Part shown: piece after piece, positions 48,455 to 57,950 of the stretch
How positions within the stretch are numbered: the first letter of the stretch is position 1
How the letters are laid out: each line of letters starts with the position of its first letter
Source of the DNA: Pseudoselenomonas ruminantium
Lineage (GTDB): Bacteria > Bacillota > Negativicutes > Selenomonadales > Selenomonadaceae
Length of the DNA: 64,000 nucleotides
NCBI GenBank assembly: GCA_015058625.1
Contig: SVCA01000004.1
Span: 124,001-188,000, forward strand
Direction: 5' to 3'
Made by a program: the position numbers and the translations under genes
The notes under the pieces: generated by a model
What the model was told of the DNA's origin: nothing
Database searches by the model: none
What the model saw: the letters and a program-made list of their open reading frames with translations, nothing else

Positions 48455-50758
48455 CTATTTTAACAATGCTATTTTCAGCACTTCATCCATGGATTCCACA
48501 GGTCTGAATTCCAGTTTCTCCCGCACGGTTTCGGGGATATCTTCGATATCCTTTTCGTTGTCCTTGGGCAGAACGATGGTCTTCATGCCTTCGCGGTAAG
48601 CGGCGAGCACTTTTTCCTTGAGGCCGCCGATGGGGAGCACATTGCCCCGCAGGGTGATTTCGCCGGTCATGGCTACATCACTTCTGACCTTGCGGCCGGT
48701 TAGGGCTGAAATCATGCCCGTAGCCATGGTAATGCCTGCTGAGGGGCCGTCTTTCGGGATTGCTCCTTCGGGCAGATGGATATGAATATCTTCCTTCTCA
48801 TAGAAGTCATCTGCCAGTTTCAGCTTATCGGAACGGCTGCGTACATAAGTAAGCCCTGCCTGTGCCGATTCCTGCATGACATCGCCAATCTGACCGGTCA
48901 GAATCAGCTTGCCCTTGCCTTTGAGCACGGTGACTTCCGTAGGCAGAATCGTGCCGCCAACTTCCGTCCAGGCCATGCCGGTAACTACGCCGACCTGCGG
49001 TTTCTTATTGGCCTTGGTGTCCTGGAATTTGACCTTGCCCAAGAAGTCCGTAAGATTCTTCTTGGTCACTTTAATCGGTGCTTCTTCGCCCTCGACAATC
49101 TTGCGGGCGGCCTTGCGGCAGACACTGCCAATTTCACGTTCGAGTTCGCGAACACCGGATTCACGGGTGTAATCGCTGATGATTTTCTGCAATACACCTG
49201 CACCAAAGCTGATATCCTTGGCTTTGAGGCCGTTCTGGGTGCGCTGACGGGCTACCAGATAGCGTTTGGCAATCTCTAATTTCTCCACTTCCGTATAACT
49301 CGAAAGCTGAATGATTTCCATTCTGTCCCGCAGCGGACGGGGAATATTGCCAAGGTTATTGGCCGTCACAATCCAGAATACTTTGGAAAGGTCAAAGGGC
49401 AAATCCACAAAGTGGTCGCTAAATGTGGAATTCTGCGCTGGGTCAAGCACCTCTAGGAGTGCCGCTGACGGGTCCCCATGGTAATCGCCCGAAAGCTTAT
49501 CCACTTCATCGAGCAGGAACACAGGATTCTTCTTGCCGACCTTGCGGATGCCTTCAATAATACGGCCGGGCATAGCACCCACATAAGTACGGCGATGGCC
49601 ACGGATTTCGGCTTCGTCGCGGACACCGCCCAGAGATGCGCGCACGAACTCACGCCCCGTAGCTCTGGCGACGGAAGTCGCAAGCGAAGTCTTGCCCACG
49701 CCCGGAGGCCCTACCAAACAAAGAATCGGTGCACTCTTATCCTTGGCCAGCTTATGTACAGCCAGATAGTCCAAGATTCTGTCCTTGACCTTGGTCAAAC
49801 CATAGTGGTCTTCATCGAGAATCTTTTTGGCAGCGGCGATATCCACCGTGTCTTCGGATTCCTCATTCCAAGGCAGTTCCAGCAGGCAATCCACATAATT
49901 GCGGATAACGCCGGTTTCCGCATGCATGTTGCTCAGGGACTCCAAGCGGTTTAATTCTTTTTCCACCGCTTTTTTGACCTCATCGGGATAATTGCCCTCA
50001 TTGAGCTTCTTGCGGGCTTCGTCAATCTCGCCCTTATTGCTGTCGCCGAGCTCCTGACGGATGGCTTTAATCTGCTCACGCAGATAGTAGTCCTTCTGGA
50101 TTTTATCCATCTGCTTGCGCACCTGTTTGCCAATCTTATGCTCCATCTGCAGGATTTCCATTTCCCGCGTCAGCACAGCATAGAGTTTTTCCAGACGTTC
50201 CTTGACGTCAATAGCTGCCAAAAGTTCCTGACGAGTTTCCACCTTGAGGTTCAGATGGCTGGCAATCAGGTCAGCGAGTCTGCCGGCATCATCAATGATG
50301 GCCACAGAAACTAACGTCTCGGGCGGAATCTTCTTGGACAGGCGCACCCATTCTTCAAACTGATGTACTACAGCCCGGTTCAGGGCTTCCATATTCATGG
50401 ATGTATCGATTTTATCGGAAAATTCCTCTACCGTAGCGGTATCGTAATTTTCCTCCGCGTGGAATTCGTGGATAACAGCCCGGTGTTTACCTTCCACCAA
50501 TACCCGTACCGTATCGCCAGGCAGTTTAATAACCTGACGGATTTCCGCCACGGCTCCCACCGGATACAAATCCTTGAAGGCAAACTCTTCCTGCTCCGCA
50601 TCGGTCTGCGCCGTCAGGATAATCTCCCGATTTTCCACCATGGCTTCCTCGATGGCGGCCATGGAACGTGCACGGGCGACATCGAGATGTATCATCATAT
50701 AAGGGAATACGACCATGCCTCTTAAAGGCAACAATGGCAAAGTACGAAGTTCAGCCAT
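48455..50758 (-). CDS. lon: ATP-dependent protease Lon
   Basis: A 767-residue cytoplasmic AAA+ protease. The N-terminal LAN domain begins [15 protein letters not shown]. Walker [10 protein letters not shown] and Walker [10 protein letters not shown] follow. The protease domain has PKDGPSAG with catalytic Ser and [22 protein letters not shown] with catalytic Lys. It is the last gene of the tig-clpP-clpX-lon block. Confidence 0.97.
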   Translation of the reverse strand: MAELRTLPLLPLRGMVVFPYMMIHLDVARARSMAAIEEAMVENREIILTAQTDAEQEEFAFKDLYPVGAVAEIRQVIKLPGDTVRVLVEGKHRAVIHEFHAEENYDTATVEEFSDKIDTSMNMEALNRAVVHQFEEWVRLSKKIPPETLVSVAIIDDAGRLADLIASHLNLKVETRQELLAAIDVKERLEKLYAVLTREMEILQMEHKIGKQVRKQMDKIQKDYYLREQIKAIRQELGDSNKGEIDEARKKLNEGNYPDEVKKAVEKELNRLESLSNMHAETGVIRNYVDCLLELPWNEESEDTVDIAAAKKILDEDHYGLTKVKDRILDYLAVHKLAKDKSAPILCLVGPPGVGKTSLATSVARATGREFVRASLGGVRDEAEIRGHRRTYVGAMPGRIIEGIRKVGKKNPVFLLDEVDKLSGDYHGDPSAALLEVLDPAQNSTFSDHFVDLPFDLSKVFWIVTANNLGNIPRPLRDRMEIIQLSSYTEVEKLEIAKRYLVARQRTQNGLKAKDISFGAGVLQKIISDYTRESGVRELEREIGSVCRKAARKIVEGEEAPIKVTKKNLTDFLGKVKFQDTKANKKPQVGVVTGMAWTEVGGTILPTEVTVLKGKGKLILTGQIGDVMQESAQAGLTYVRSRSDKLKLADDFYEKEDIHIHLPEGAIPKDGPSAGITMATGMISALTGRKVRSDVAMTGEITLRGNVLPIGGLKEKVLAAYREGMKTIVLPKDNEKDIEDIPETVREKLEFRPVESMDEVLKIALLK

Positions 50759-50788
50759 TTTACTCCCTCCTTTTTCCTAAATATTAAA

Positions 50789-50814
50789 CAAGGCGCTGCC
50801 TTAGCAACGCCTTG
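50789..50814 (-). terminator. weak hairpin between clpX and lon
   Basis: CAAGGCG and CGCCTTG pair over 12 bases. The T-run is poor, so some read-through into lon is likely. Confidence 0.5.
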
Positions 50815-50831
50815 CCTTACGCCTGCCGTAA

Positions 50832-52097
50832 TCAGGCAGATGCTTCACTGTTCTGTACCTTCTTGTCGATGGTGAGAACAGGGTCTTTTTTGTTGTTTAC
50901 CGTGTCTTTGGTCACATGGCAGGCCGTGACACCCTCAATGGAGGGAATGTCGTACATGACATTGCACATAATGCCTTCAATAATGGACCGCAGGCCACGG
51001 GCGCCAGTCTTGCGCTTCAGGGCTTCCTTGGCGATAAGACGCAGAGCCTCATCATCAAAGGACAGCTTCACGCCGTCCAGTTCCAAAAGTTTGGCATACT
51101 GCTTAACCAGCGCGTTCTTCGGCTTGGTCAGAATGCTGACCAGCGCATCCTCATCCAAAGATTCCAGCGTTACCACTACCGGCACACGGCCGATAAATTC
51201 CGGAATCAGGCCATGTTTGAGCAAATCCTCCGGCAGAAGTTTCTTGAGGGTTTCCCCTACATTACGCTGCTGCTTTTTGGATTTGATATTAGCACCAAAG
51301 CCCATCTGCTTCTGACCAATACGACTCTCGATAACCTTCTCAATGCCATCAAAGGCACCGCCACAGATAAAGAGAATATTCGTCGTATCAATCTGGATAA
51401 GCTCCTGATGCGGATGCTTGCGTCCGCCCTGCGGCGGCACAGAAGCAACCGTACCTTCCAGAATCTTCAGCAAAGCCTGCTGCACGCCTTCACCAGATAC
51501 ATCACGGGTGATGGAAGGATTTTCCGACTTGCGGGCAATCTTGTCGATTTCGTCGATATAGACAATGCCGCGTTCCGCTTTCTCCACATCATAATCCGCT
51601 GCCTGAATGAGCTTCAAGAGGATGTTTTCCACATCCTCGCCCACATAACCGGCTTCCGTAAGCGCCGTAGCATCTGCGATGGCAAAAGGAACATTGAGAA
51701 TCCGTGCCAGCGTCTGCGCTAAGAGCGTCTTGCCGCTGCCTGTGGGGCCAAGCATCAGAATATTGGACTTCTGCAGTTCCACATCATCTGTCTTAGCTGC
51801 ACCCATATTAATGCGCTTATAGTGATTGTAAACAGCCACGGCGAGGCTCTTTTTAGCCTCATCCTGACCGATTACATACTGGTCGAGGATTGCGCGGATG
51901 TCCTTCGGTTTTGGGACGTCCTTGAGTTCTACTTCTGCTTCTTCACTGAACTCCTCCTCAATGATTTCATTGCACAGTTCAATGCATTCATCGCAGATAT
52001 AGACGCCGGGACCTGCAACCAGCTTTCTTACCTGCTCCTGCGTCTTACCACAAAAAGAGCACTTGAGCTGACCTTTTTCATCCCCAAACTTCAACAT
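50832..52097 (-). CDS. clpX: Clp protease ATP-binding subunit ClpX
   Basis: A 421-residue AAA+ unfoldase. It has an N-terminal C4 zinc finger ([16 protein letters not shown]), Walker A GPTGSGKT, Walker [12 protein letters not shown], the pore loop GYVGEDVE and the ClpP-docking IGF-like MGFGANI. It begins 12 bases after clpP. The ATG at 52097 is preferred to an upstream TTG. Confidence 0.97.
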   Translation of the reverse strand: MLKFGDEKGQLKCSFCGKTQEQVRKLVAGPGVYICDECIELCNEIIEEEFSEEAEVELKDVPKPKDIRAILDQYVIGQDEAKKSLAVAVYNHYKRINMGAAKTDDVELQKSNILMLGPTGSGKTLLAQTLARILNVPFAIADATALTEAGYVGEDVENILLKLIQAADYDVEKAERGIVYIDEIDKIARKSENPSITRDVSGEGVQQALLKILEGTVASVPPQGGRKHPHQELIQIDTTNILFICGGAFDGIEKVIESRIGQKQMGFGANIKSKKQQRNVGETLKKLLPEDLLKHGLIPEFIGRVPVVVTLESLDEDALVSILTKPKNALVKQYAKLLELDGVKLSFDDEALRLIAKEALKRKTGARGLRSIIEGIMCNVMYDIPSIEGVTACHVTKDTVNNKKDPVLTIDKKVQNSEASA

Positions 52098-52108
52098 GAC
52101 ACCACCCC

Positions 52109-52720
52109 TCAATCTTTAGCGTCGGTTTTCTTGGTCTTTTTGGGACGGGTAATCACTTCATCCACAATGCCGTAAGCCTTGGCTTCGGCTGCGGTCATGA
52201 AATTATCGCGTTCCGTGTCGTTATTGATTTCCTCAGCGGATTTGCCCGTGGTTGCAACGAAAATATCGTTAATGGTCTCACGGATGCGCTGAATCTCACG
52301 GGCCTGAATCTGAATATCCGTAGACTGCCCCTGAGCACCGCCTAACGGCTGGTGAATCATAACCCGGGCGTTGGGCAGCGCAAAGCGCTTGCCCTTGGCG
52401 CCAGCCGTCAGGAGCACCGCTCCCATGCTGGCCGCCTGACCAATGCAAATCGTGGAAACGTCCGGTTTAATATACTGCATGGTATCATAGATAGCCAGAC
52501 CGGCAGTTACTACACCACCGGGGCTGTTGATGTAGAGGTAGATGTCCTTGTCCGGGTCTTCCGACTCCAAAAAGAGCATCTGAGCCACTACAACATTGGC
52601 TACATTATCGTCAATCTGACCGCCCAGAAAGATAATTCTGTCCTTGAGCAGGCGGGAATAAATATCATATGCCCGCTCGCCACGGTTAGACTGCTCTACA
52701 ACCATTGGTACATAACTCAT
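52109..52720 (-). CDS. clpP: Clp protease proteolytic subunit ClpP
   Basis: A 203-residue serine protease forming a 14-mer. Ser in GQAASMGAV, His in MIHQPLGG, with the Asp further on (NDTERD). It lies between tig and clpX in the common Firmicute order. Confidence 0.97.
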   Translation of the reverse strand: MSYVPMVVEQSNRGERAYDIYSRLLKDRIIFLGGQIDDNVANVVVAQMLFLESEDPDKDIYLYINSPGGVVTAGLAIYDTMQYIKPDVSTICIGQAASMGAVLLTAGAKGKRFALPNARVMIHQPLGGAQGQSTDIQIQAREIQRIRETINDIFVATTGKSAEEINNDTERDNFMTAAEAKAYGIVDEVITRPKKTKKTDAKD

Positions 52721-52747
52721 TGGTATACCCCCATATACAGGGAAAAA

Positions 52748-54034
52748 TTAGGCAATGTTGTCGATGATGAACTGTGCCGTCTTCTTGCGAAGTACCGTAG
52801 CAGCCAAATCGTTAATGCGTCCCTGTTCCTTAATAATCTTCTGAACCTGCTGCGGCGTAGCACCGTAAGCAGCAGCCATGCCGGCAACTTCAGCATCGAG
52901 GTCTTTTGCTTCAACCTTGATATCTTCAGCCTTGGCAACTTCTTCCAGCATGAGATCCGTGCGAACGTTCTTTTCAGCCGTTTCGCGGTAGTCTTCACGA
53001 ATCTTGTTGATGTCCGTGCCAGCGTACTGCAGGTAAGCATCAAAGCTCATGCCCTGCTGTTCGAGACGCATAGCCATTTCACGAATCATGCCTTCTACAC
53101 GGTTGTCAATCATAACAGCCGGAATGTCAACGGTGATGTTGTTCGTAGCCATCTCGATAGCAGCGCTCTTCTGGTCGTTTTCAGCTTTGCGAGCAGCATT
53201 TTCTTCGAGGTTCTTGCGTACATCAGCCTTGAGTTCTTCAAGAGTTTCGAACTTGCTTACTTTCTTAGCCAGTTCATCGTCCATAGCCGGCAGTTCTTTC
53301 TGCTTGATGCTGCGGATGGTGCACTTGAACGTAGCAGCCTTGCCAGCCAGTTCCTTAGCATGGTATTCTTCCGGGAACGTTACGTTGACTTCTTTTTCTT
53401 CGCCAATCTTAGCGCCGATCAGCTGATCTTCGAAGCCCGGGATGAAGCTGCCGGAACCAATCTGCAGCGGGTAATCCTGGCCCTTGCCGCCTTCGAATGC
53501 TTCGCCATCTACGAAACCTTCGAAATCAAGCGTCGTGAAGTCGCCATCTTTAACTTCGGAACCTTCCGGAGCGTCAACCATCTTGCCCTGACGATCCTGG
53601 AACGTCTTGAGCTGCTTTTCAACGTCTTCATCCGTTACAGCTTCTACGTTCTTTTCAACCTTCAGGCCCTTGTATTCGCCGAGTTTAACTTCCGGACGCG
53701 GCGTAACCGTAGCCTTGAATACGAGATCCTTGCCATCTTCAAGGGTTTCGATGTCAATCTGCGGACGGCTGACCGGCTCAATCTTCTGTTCTTCAAGAGC
53801 ATCAGCGAAAGCCTTGGGACCTACGATATCAAAAGCTTCCTGCATGATAGCATCCATACCCACGTTGCGCTCGATGATCTTGCGCGGAGCCTTGCCCTTG
53901 CGGAAACCCGGAATATTTACACGGTTGCTGAGACGCTTTACAGCCTTTTCTACTGCCTTGGAAACTTCCGCAGCTTCAACCTCAACCGTCAGAGTAACCT
54001 GCTGGTTTTCACCATTTTCAACCGTAACTTTCAT
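52748..54034 (-). CDS. tig: trigger factor
   Basis: A 428-residue ribosome-bound chaperone. The N-terminal ribosome-binding tail has GFRKGKAPRKIIE, the middle PPIase (FKBP) domain is about 150-245 (FTTLDFEGFVDGEAFEGG), and a helical C-terminal domain ends it. The ATG at 54034 gives MKVTVENG, the normal start; a longer frame to 54160 is non-coding. It opens the protease block. Confidence 0.96.
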   Translation of the reverse strand: MKVTVENGENQQVTLTVEVEAAEVSKAVEKAVKRLSNRVNIPGFRKGKAPRKIIERNVGMDAIMQEAFDIVGPKAFADALEEQKIEPVSRPQIDIETLEDGKDLVFKATVTPRPEVKLGEYKGLKVEKNVEAVTDEDVEKQLKTFQDRQGKMVDAPEGSEVKDGDFTTLDFEGFVDGEAFEGGKGQDYPLQIGSGSFIPGFEDQLIGAKIGEEKEVNVTFPEEYHAKELAGKAATFKCTIRSIKQKELPAMDDELAKKVSKFETLEELKADVRKNLEENAARKAENDQKSAAIEMATNNITVDIPAVMIDNRVEGMIREMAMRLEQQGMSFDAYLQYAGTDINKIREDYRETAEKNVRTDLMLEEVAKAEDIKVEAKDLDAEVAGMAAAYGATPQQVQKIIKEQGRINDLAATVLRKKTAQFIIDNIA

Positions 54035-54205
54035 TGTCTGAAACGACCTCCTGTAATTATCTGAATCAAGGTATGGCCGTTTTTTGCGTACTCTACCGCA
54101 AATATGCCATACTCTTGCTATATTATCACAGAACGCGAACAAACACAAGGTTTTATCCACGTTCCGTAGAGTATTTCTTATAAAAAAGTCAAAAAAGCAA
54201 TGCGC

Positions 54206-54796
54206 TTATTTGATTAGGTTATCCATGCGTTCCACGGGCTTGGTCAAATCCAGATGGCCGGAGATGGATTCAATCTTCTTGCCCTCCACCAGAAGCTGAA
54301 CTTTCTTGATTTCGCTAAACTCCGTCAGTGTGTTGACGATGGAACCTACCAGCATTTCTTCCCCGGTGGAACCGCCGATGAACTTTTTAATTAAGTTATC
54401 GTCAAAATCGACAAAAGCGGTATCGCCCTGCACCTTGACGCTCTTGATTTTGGCCTGCTTGGGCACGATGGTGGCCAGACCTTTTTCCTTGGTGCCATCG
54501 AGCAGGGCTTTGAGCGCTGCGGTGTACTTGTCATCACTGCCGACCTTAACCGTCTTTTTCACGGCCTGCAGTTTCAACCCCTGTTCATCGGGATAGTAGA
54601 CCTTGATGGTCAACTTGCCCTTGGCTGCCTTCTCCTTTTCCTTGTCCGGCAAAGCCTTGGGAGCACTTCCCTTATCGGCGGTGATGGTGGTCTTGTTGTC
54701 ATCCCCACCAACATTATTCTTATTATCGCTGCAGCCTGCAGCTGCCAGCAAAGTCAAAGCCAGCACCATCAGCAGCAGATAACGCAATTTCTTCAT
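54206..54796 (-). CDS. GerMN-domain lipoprotein
   Basis: A 196-residue lipoprotein with lipobox LAAAGC. After an acidic, Lys-rich linker, residues about 70-190 form a GerMN domain: KVYYPDEQGLKLQAV, AALKALLDGTKEKGLATIVP, GGSTGEEMLVGSIVNTLTEF. In sporulators GerM is needed for germination; in non-spore formers such proteins are of unknown envelope role. It lies 27 bases after the amidase gene. Confidence 0.82.
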   Translation of the reverse strand: MKKLRYLLLMVLALTLLAAAGCSDNKNNVGGDDNKTTITADKGSAPKALPDKEKEKAAKGKLTIKVYYPDEQGLKLQAVKKTVKVGSDDKYTAALKALLDGTKEKGLATIVPKQAKIKSVKVQGDTAFVDFDDNLIKKFIGGSTGEEMLVGSIVNTLTEFSEIKKVQLLVEGKKIESISGHLDLTKPVERMDNLIK

Positions 54797-54822
54797 GATC
54801 TCACCTCATCTATTATCAGGCC

Positions 54823-55875
54823 TTAGCCCTTAAAATAACGGGCAATGCCCCGCACAATGGCATTGGCCAGTTTCGTCTGATAAGCATCGCTGCGCAGCAG
54901 CTTTTCCTCTCTGTAATTGGTCACAAAGCCCAATTCCAGCAAAGTAGCCGGCATACTGGTGTGGCGCAGCACATAGTAGTTGGCGGTTTTGACACCGCGG
55001 TTAAAGAGACCGCCAGCTTTTGCCAATTCCTCATTGATGAAATTGGCCGCCTCATAGCCCTTTTGAGAACCTGCACAGTAGTAAGTCTCCATGCCATTAG
55101 CAGCAGGATTGGAAAAAGCATTGCAATGAATGGAAACAAATAAAGCGGCACGCGGGGCGCGGTTGCCCACATTGCAGCGGGCCTGCAGTTCCTGTTTGTC
55201 CGTGGCATTGGGTGCATACACATCCACATCACGGCTGCGGGTCATAATCACCCGGGCGCCGGAACTAGCAAGCAGGCTTTCCACCTTCTTGCTCACCGCC
55301 AGCGCAACATCTTTTTCCTTAACCCCCGTTGGCCCTACGGCACCACTGTCGCTGCCCCCATGACCGGGGTCAATCACGATGGTCTTTCCCTTGATGCCAG
55401 GAACAGCATCCATAGCCGCGCCGTTCTCAAAGAGTTCTACAATGATGCGGGCAGGCTTATTGAGCCGCCGTTCAGCAGGCGCCGTGGTCACCCGATAATT
55501 GCCGTCAACCGGCGTATTCACGCAGTCAATAATCACCTGCGTGCTGCCTTCAACCTCCATGATTTTCACATGCTTAGCCAAGTCGTTATTCAGCTTCACC
55601 TGTTCCTTGACCTTGCCCCGGCGCGTTTCCGGCAGGGTAATCACTACCTGCTTGCGCAGGAGGGAATCCTTAACGGTATACTTGGGTTCCTCTCCTGTCA
55701 TACCTATTTCGATACGCAGGGCGCTTGCACCTGCTATTTTTACCTTACTGGTCTGAAAATAATTTAATTCGTGGCTCTGGCTGGAACGGGCTTCTGCCAT
55801 CTGCGGCAGCCACAGGCCACAAATAAACGCCATGAGTACGCCCACCAAACTTGCCCAGCGGAATACGTTATTCAT
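54823..55875 (-). CDS. N-acetylmuramoyl-L-alanine amidase with AMIN domain
   Basis: A 350-residue exported enzyme. A signal peptide is followed by an AMIN domain (about 40-150) that targets the envelope, and an Amidase_3 domain with IVIDPGHGGSDSG (zinc His), the Glu and His in FVSIHCNAFSNP, and LLELGFVTNYREE. It cuts the amide bond between MurNAc and L-Ala during cell separation. It shares an operon with the GerMN lipoprotein. Confidence 0.92.
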   Translation of the reverse strand: MNNVFRWASLVGVLMAFICGLWLPQMAEARSSQSHELNYFQTSKVKIAGASALRIEIGMTGEEPKYTVKDSLLRKQVVITLPETRRGKVKEQVKLNNDLAKHVKIMEVEGSTQVIIDCVNTPVDGNYRVTTAPAERRLNKPARIIVELFENGAAMDAVPGIKGKTIVIDPGHGGSDSGAVGPTGVKEKDVALAVSKKVESLLASSGARVIMTRSRDVDVYAPNATDKQELQARCNVGNRAPRAALFVSIHCNAFSNPAANGMETYYCAGSQKGYEAANFINEELAKAGGLFNRGVKTANYYVLRHTSMPATLLELGFVTNYREEKLLRSDAYQTKLANAIVRGIARYFKG

Positions 55876-55893
55876 TAAAACAGCCTCCTACCA

Positions 55894-56094
55894 TCAATCC
55901 CGAAGGAGCTCCAATGCCTCTTCCTCAGCCTTTTTATTGGCTTCTTCATCCAAGGCGATATCCAAAGTGATATAATCTCCCTCATCTACATCATCCGGCA
56001 GAAACTCCCGGGGAAAGTTCACCTTTTTCATGCTCTCCCCTAACAAGAGTACTGCCAGCTCGCCTTCGTAGCGGTCAATATATGCAGAAATCAT
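55894..56094 (-). CDS. DUF3006 protein
   Basis: A 66-residue acidic protein, YIDRYEGELAVLLL...REFLPDDVDEGDYITL. It matches DUF3006, small proteins usually encoded after ComEC-like metallo-beta-lactamases. It overlaps that gene by 4 bases here. The function is unknown. Confidence 0.8.
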   Translation of the reverse strand: MISAYIDRYEGELAVLLLGESMKKVNFPREFLPDDVDEGDYITLDIALDEEANKKAEEEALELLRD

Positions 56095-57032
56095 TGCGCA
56101 TCCCCCGTTTCCGGCACAATACTGTAGTCCTTGCCATCCGTTTTCACCGTGATGGTGCCATTCTTGTCCGTCTCAAAAATTTTCAGCTTCATCATCTGAT
56201 AGCGCTTCATGGTCTGCGCATGGGGATGGCCATAGTCATTGCCAGCCCCACAGGAAATCAGTACAGCTTCCGGGCTCACGGCCTTCAGGAACGCTGCCGA
56301 AGAGGACGTCTTGCTGCCATGATGGCCGGCCTTGAGTATCTTGCTTTTCAAGTTATTGCCATAAGCATGAACCATCGGCTCTTCTTCCGCCTTTTCCGCA
56401 TCGCCGGTAAACATCATGGTAAAGTCACCAAAAATCAGCTGGCCGACTACGGATTCATTATTGGGGTCATGCCCCTCCGTGGTCTTGCTGCCCTTTTCCA
56501 CCACAGACTTTTCAGGGGCGAACACCTTGAACTTCACGCCGCCGCCAAAATCCAGTTCATCCCCGGCCGTGAGACCGTGACGCTTGATGTTCTTCTGCTT
56601 CAAGAGCTTCATATAGCGGGTGTAAATCTTGGACTTGGAGGGCATGCCGTTATCGTAGACCTCACCGACCTCGTAGTCCTTCAGCGCCACACCTTCCACG
56701 CCGCCGATATGGTCCGCATGGGGATGGGTCAGAATCAGTTTATCAATGCGCTTGATGCCCGCCTTCTTGAGCTCGGTCCGCAGTTTTTCCTGCTCGTCCA
56801 AATCACTCGTATCAATGAGCACCGTCTGTTCCGGCGTTTCAATGAGGATGGCATCCCCCTGCCCTACATTGAGCATCTTAACGGTCATTTCCCTGGCCGC
56901 TTCCGTCTGTGCCGCTGCACGGGATGCCTCGCTGTCAGTTTGCGCCGCCTTGCTGCCGCAGCCCGTAAAAAACAGACTCATGGTGAGCAAAGCCATCAGG
57001 ACTATGCTTAATCTTTTCTTCAACTGTATCAC
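56091..57032 (-). CDS. ComEC/Rec2-like metallo-beta-lactamase lipoprotein
   Basis: A 313-residue protein with lipobox LFFTGC, then a metallo-beta-lactamase domain of the ComEC type: MLNVGQGDAILIE, LTHPHADHIGG (HxHxDH), FTGDAEKAEEE, LKAGHHGSKTSSS. It may act on extracellular DNA. It lacks the ComEC membrane channel. It is in an operon with DUF3006 downstream and a HAD gene just upstream (2-base gap). Confidence 0.85.
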   Translation of the reverse strand: MIQLKKRLSIVLMALLTMSLFFTGCGSKAAQTDSEASRAAAQTEAAREMTVKMLNVGQGDAILIETPEQTVLIDTSDLDEQEKLRTELKKAGIKRIDKLILTHPHADHIGGVEGVALKDYEVGEVYDNGMPSKSKIYTRYMKLLKQKNIKRHGLTAGDELDFGGGVKFKVFAPEKSVVEKGSKTTEGHDPNNESVVGQLIFGDFTMMFTGDAEKAEEEPMVHAYGNNLKSKILKAGHHGSKTSSSAAFLKAVSPEAVLISCGAGNDYGHPHAQTMKRYQMMKLKIFETDKNGTITVKTDGKDYSIVPETGDAQ

Positions 57033-57033
57033 C

Positions 57034-57837
57034 TCAAATGCGTTTCAAAATGTAGCGGTAAATGCCCTCCGCTGCACCGTCCTCATCCACCGTGGGCAGG
57101 ATGTGTTCGCCCAGAGCTTTGAGCTCCGGCCCGGCATTGCCCATGACGAGTGGATGGCCTACGGTACTCATCATTTCCAAATCGTTCAGACCATCCCCAA
57201 AGGCATAGCTGTTCTCCACAGGAATGTTCAGGTAGTTCAAAGCCTGCTGAATGCCTGTGGCCTTGGAAATATCTGCCGAGTAAAGTTCCATATACTTGCG
57301 CAAGGTGGGGTCAATTAGGCCCGTAACCCCGGGCCAGGACAGGAGCTTTTCGAAAACGCCATTCGCGCCCGGCGTATCGCAGAGAAATTCCAGCTTGGCG
57401 GCCTTCACCTCTGACAAGTCAAAATCGCGGATAAACTGCTCAACATCAATGTCAATATTGCGATAGACATTTTCCAGGCCCTTGTACGCTTGACGCAGAT
57501 AAACATGCGGATGGCTTTCCAGGATATATTCCAGGCCGTGCGCCTCGGCCAGTGCCGCCATGTCCCTAACCGTCGCCGGCGGCATGTCCTGACGGAAGAT
57601 GACTTTTCCCTCCAGTATCACCACGGCACCATTCATCAGCACGAAGCCATCGAAAAGCCCTTCTTTGGTCAGCTCATCACTGAGGTACGCCCAGGGGCGC
57701 CCCGTGGCGATAAACGTATGATGCCCAGCCGCCCGCAGTTCGCGGATGGCTTTCTTTACGGGCAGGGATATGCTTGTTTTTTTATGATGAATATTAATTA
57801 GTGTGCCGTCGATGTCGAAAAATATTGCTTTGGTCAC
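57034..57837 (-). CDS. Cof-type HAD phosphatase
   Basis: A 267-residue HAD-IIB phosphatase: FFDIDGTLI (nucleophile Asp), TGRPWAYLSD, the Lys region DISKATGIQQAL, and GDGLNDLEMM with the metal-binding Asp pair. The substrate is probably a sugar or nucleotide phosphate. A TGACAAGTCA site lies at 57412-57421. Confidence 0.88.
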   Translation of the reverse strand: MTKAIFFDIDGTLINIHHKKTSISLPVKKAIRELRAAGHHTFIATGRPWAYLSDELTKEGLFDGFVLMNGAVVILEGKVIFRQDMPPATVRDMAALAEAHGLEYILESHPHVYLRQAYKGLENVYRNIDIDVEQFIRDFDLSEVKAAKLEFLCDTPGANGVFEKLLSWPGVTGLIDPTLRKYMELYSADISKATGIQQALNYLNIPVENSYAFGDGLNDLEMMSTVGHPLVMGNAGPELKALGEHILPTVDEDGAAEGIYRYILKRI

Positions 57838-57950
57838 GAAAAAACCTCAATCCTTAATAACTAGTGAGAATACTTCTTCTCCTCATGTTACTAAAAATCG
57901 AGGTCTCTTTCAAGTGATTTTAGCTATAGATTGGCGTATTTGTAAGAAAA

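Noticed and set aside
52352-54064. 570-codon plus frame opposite tig and clpP
   Set aside because: It is antisense to two certain genes and has no ribosome site.
54034-54130. CIRCE or CtsR heat-shock operator before tig
   Set aside because: Neither the CIRCE inverted repeat nor the CtsR heptad repeat was found in the leader.
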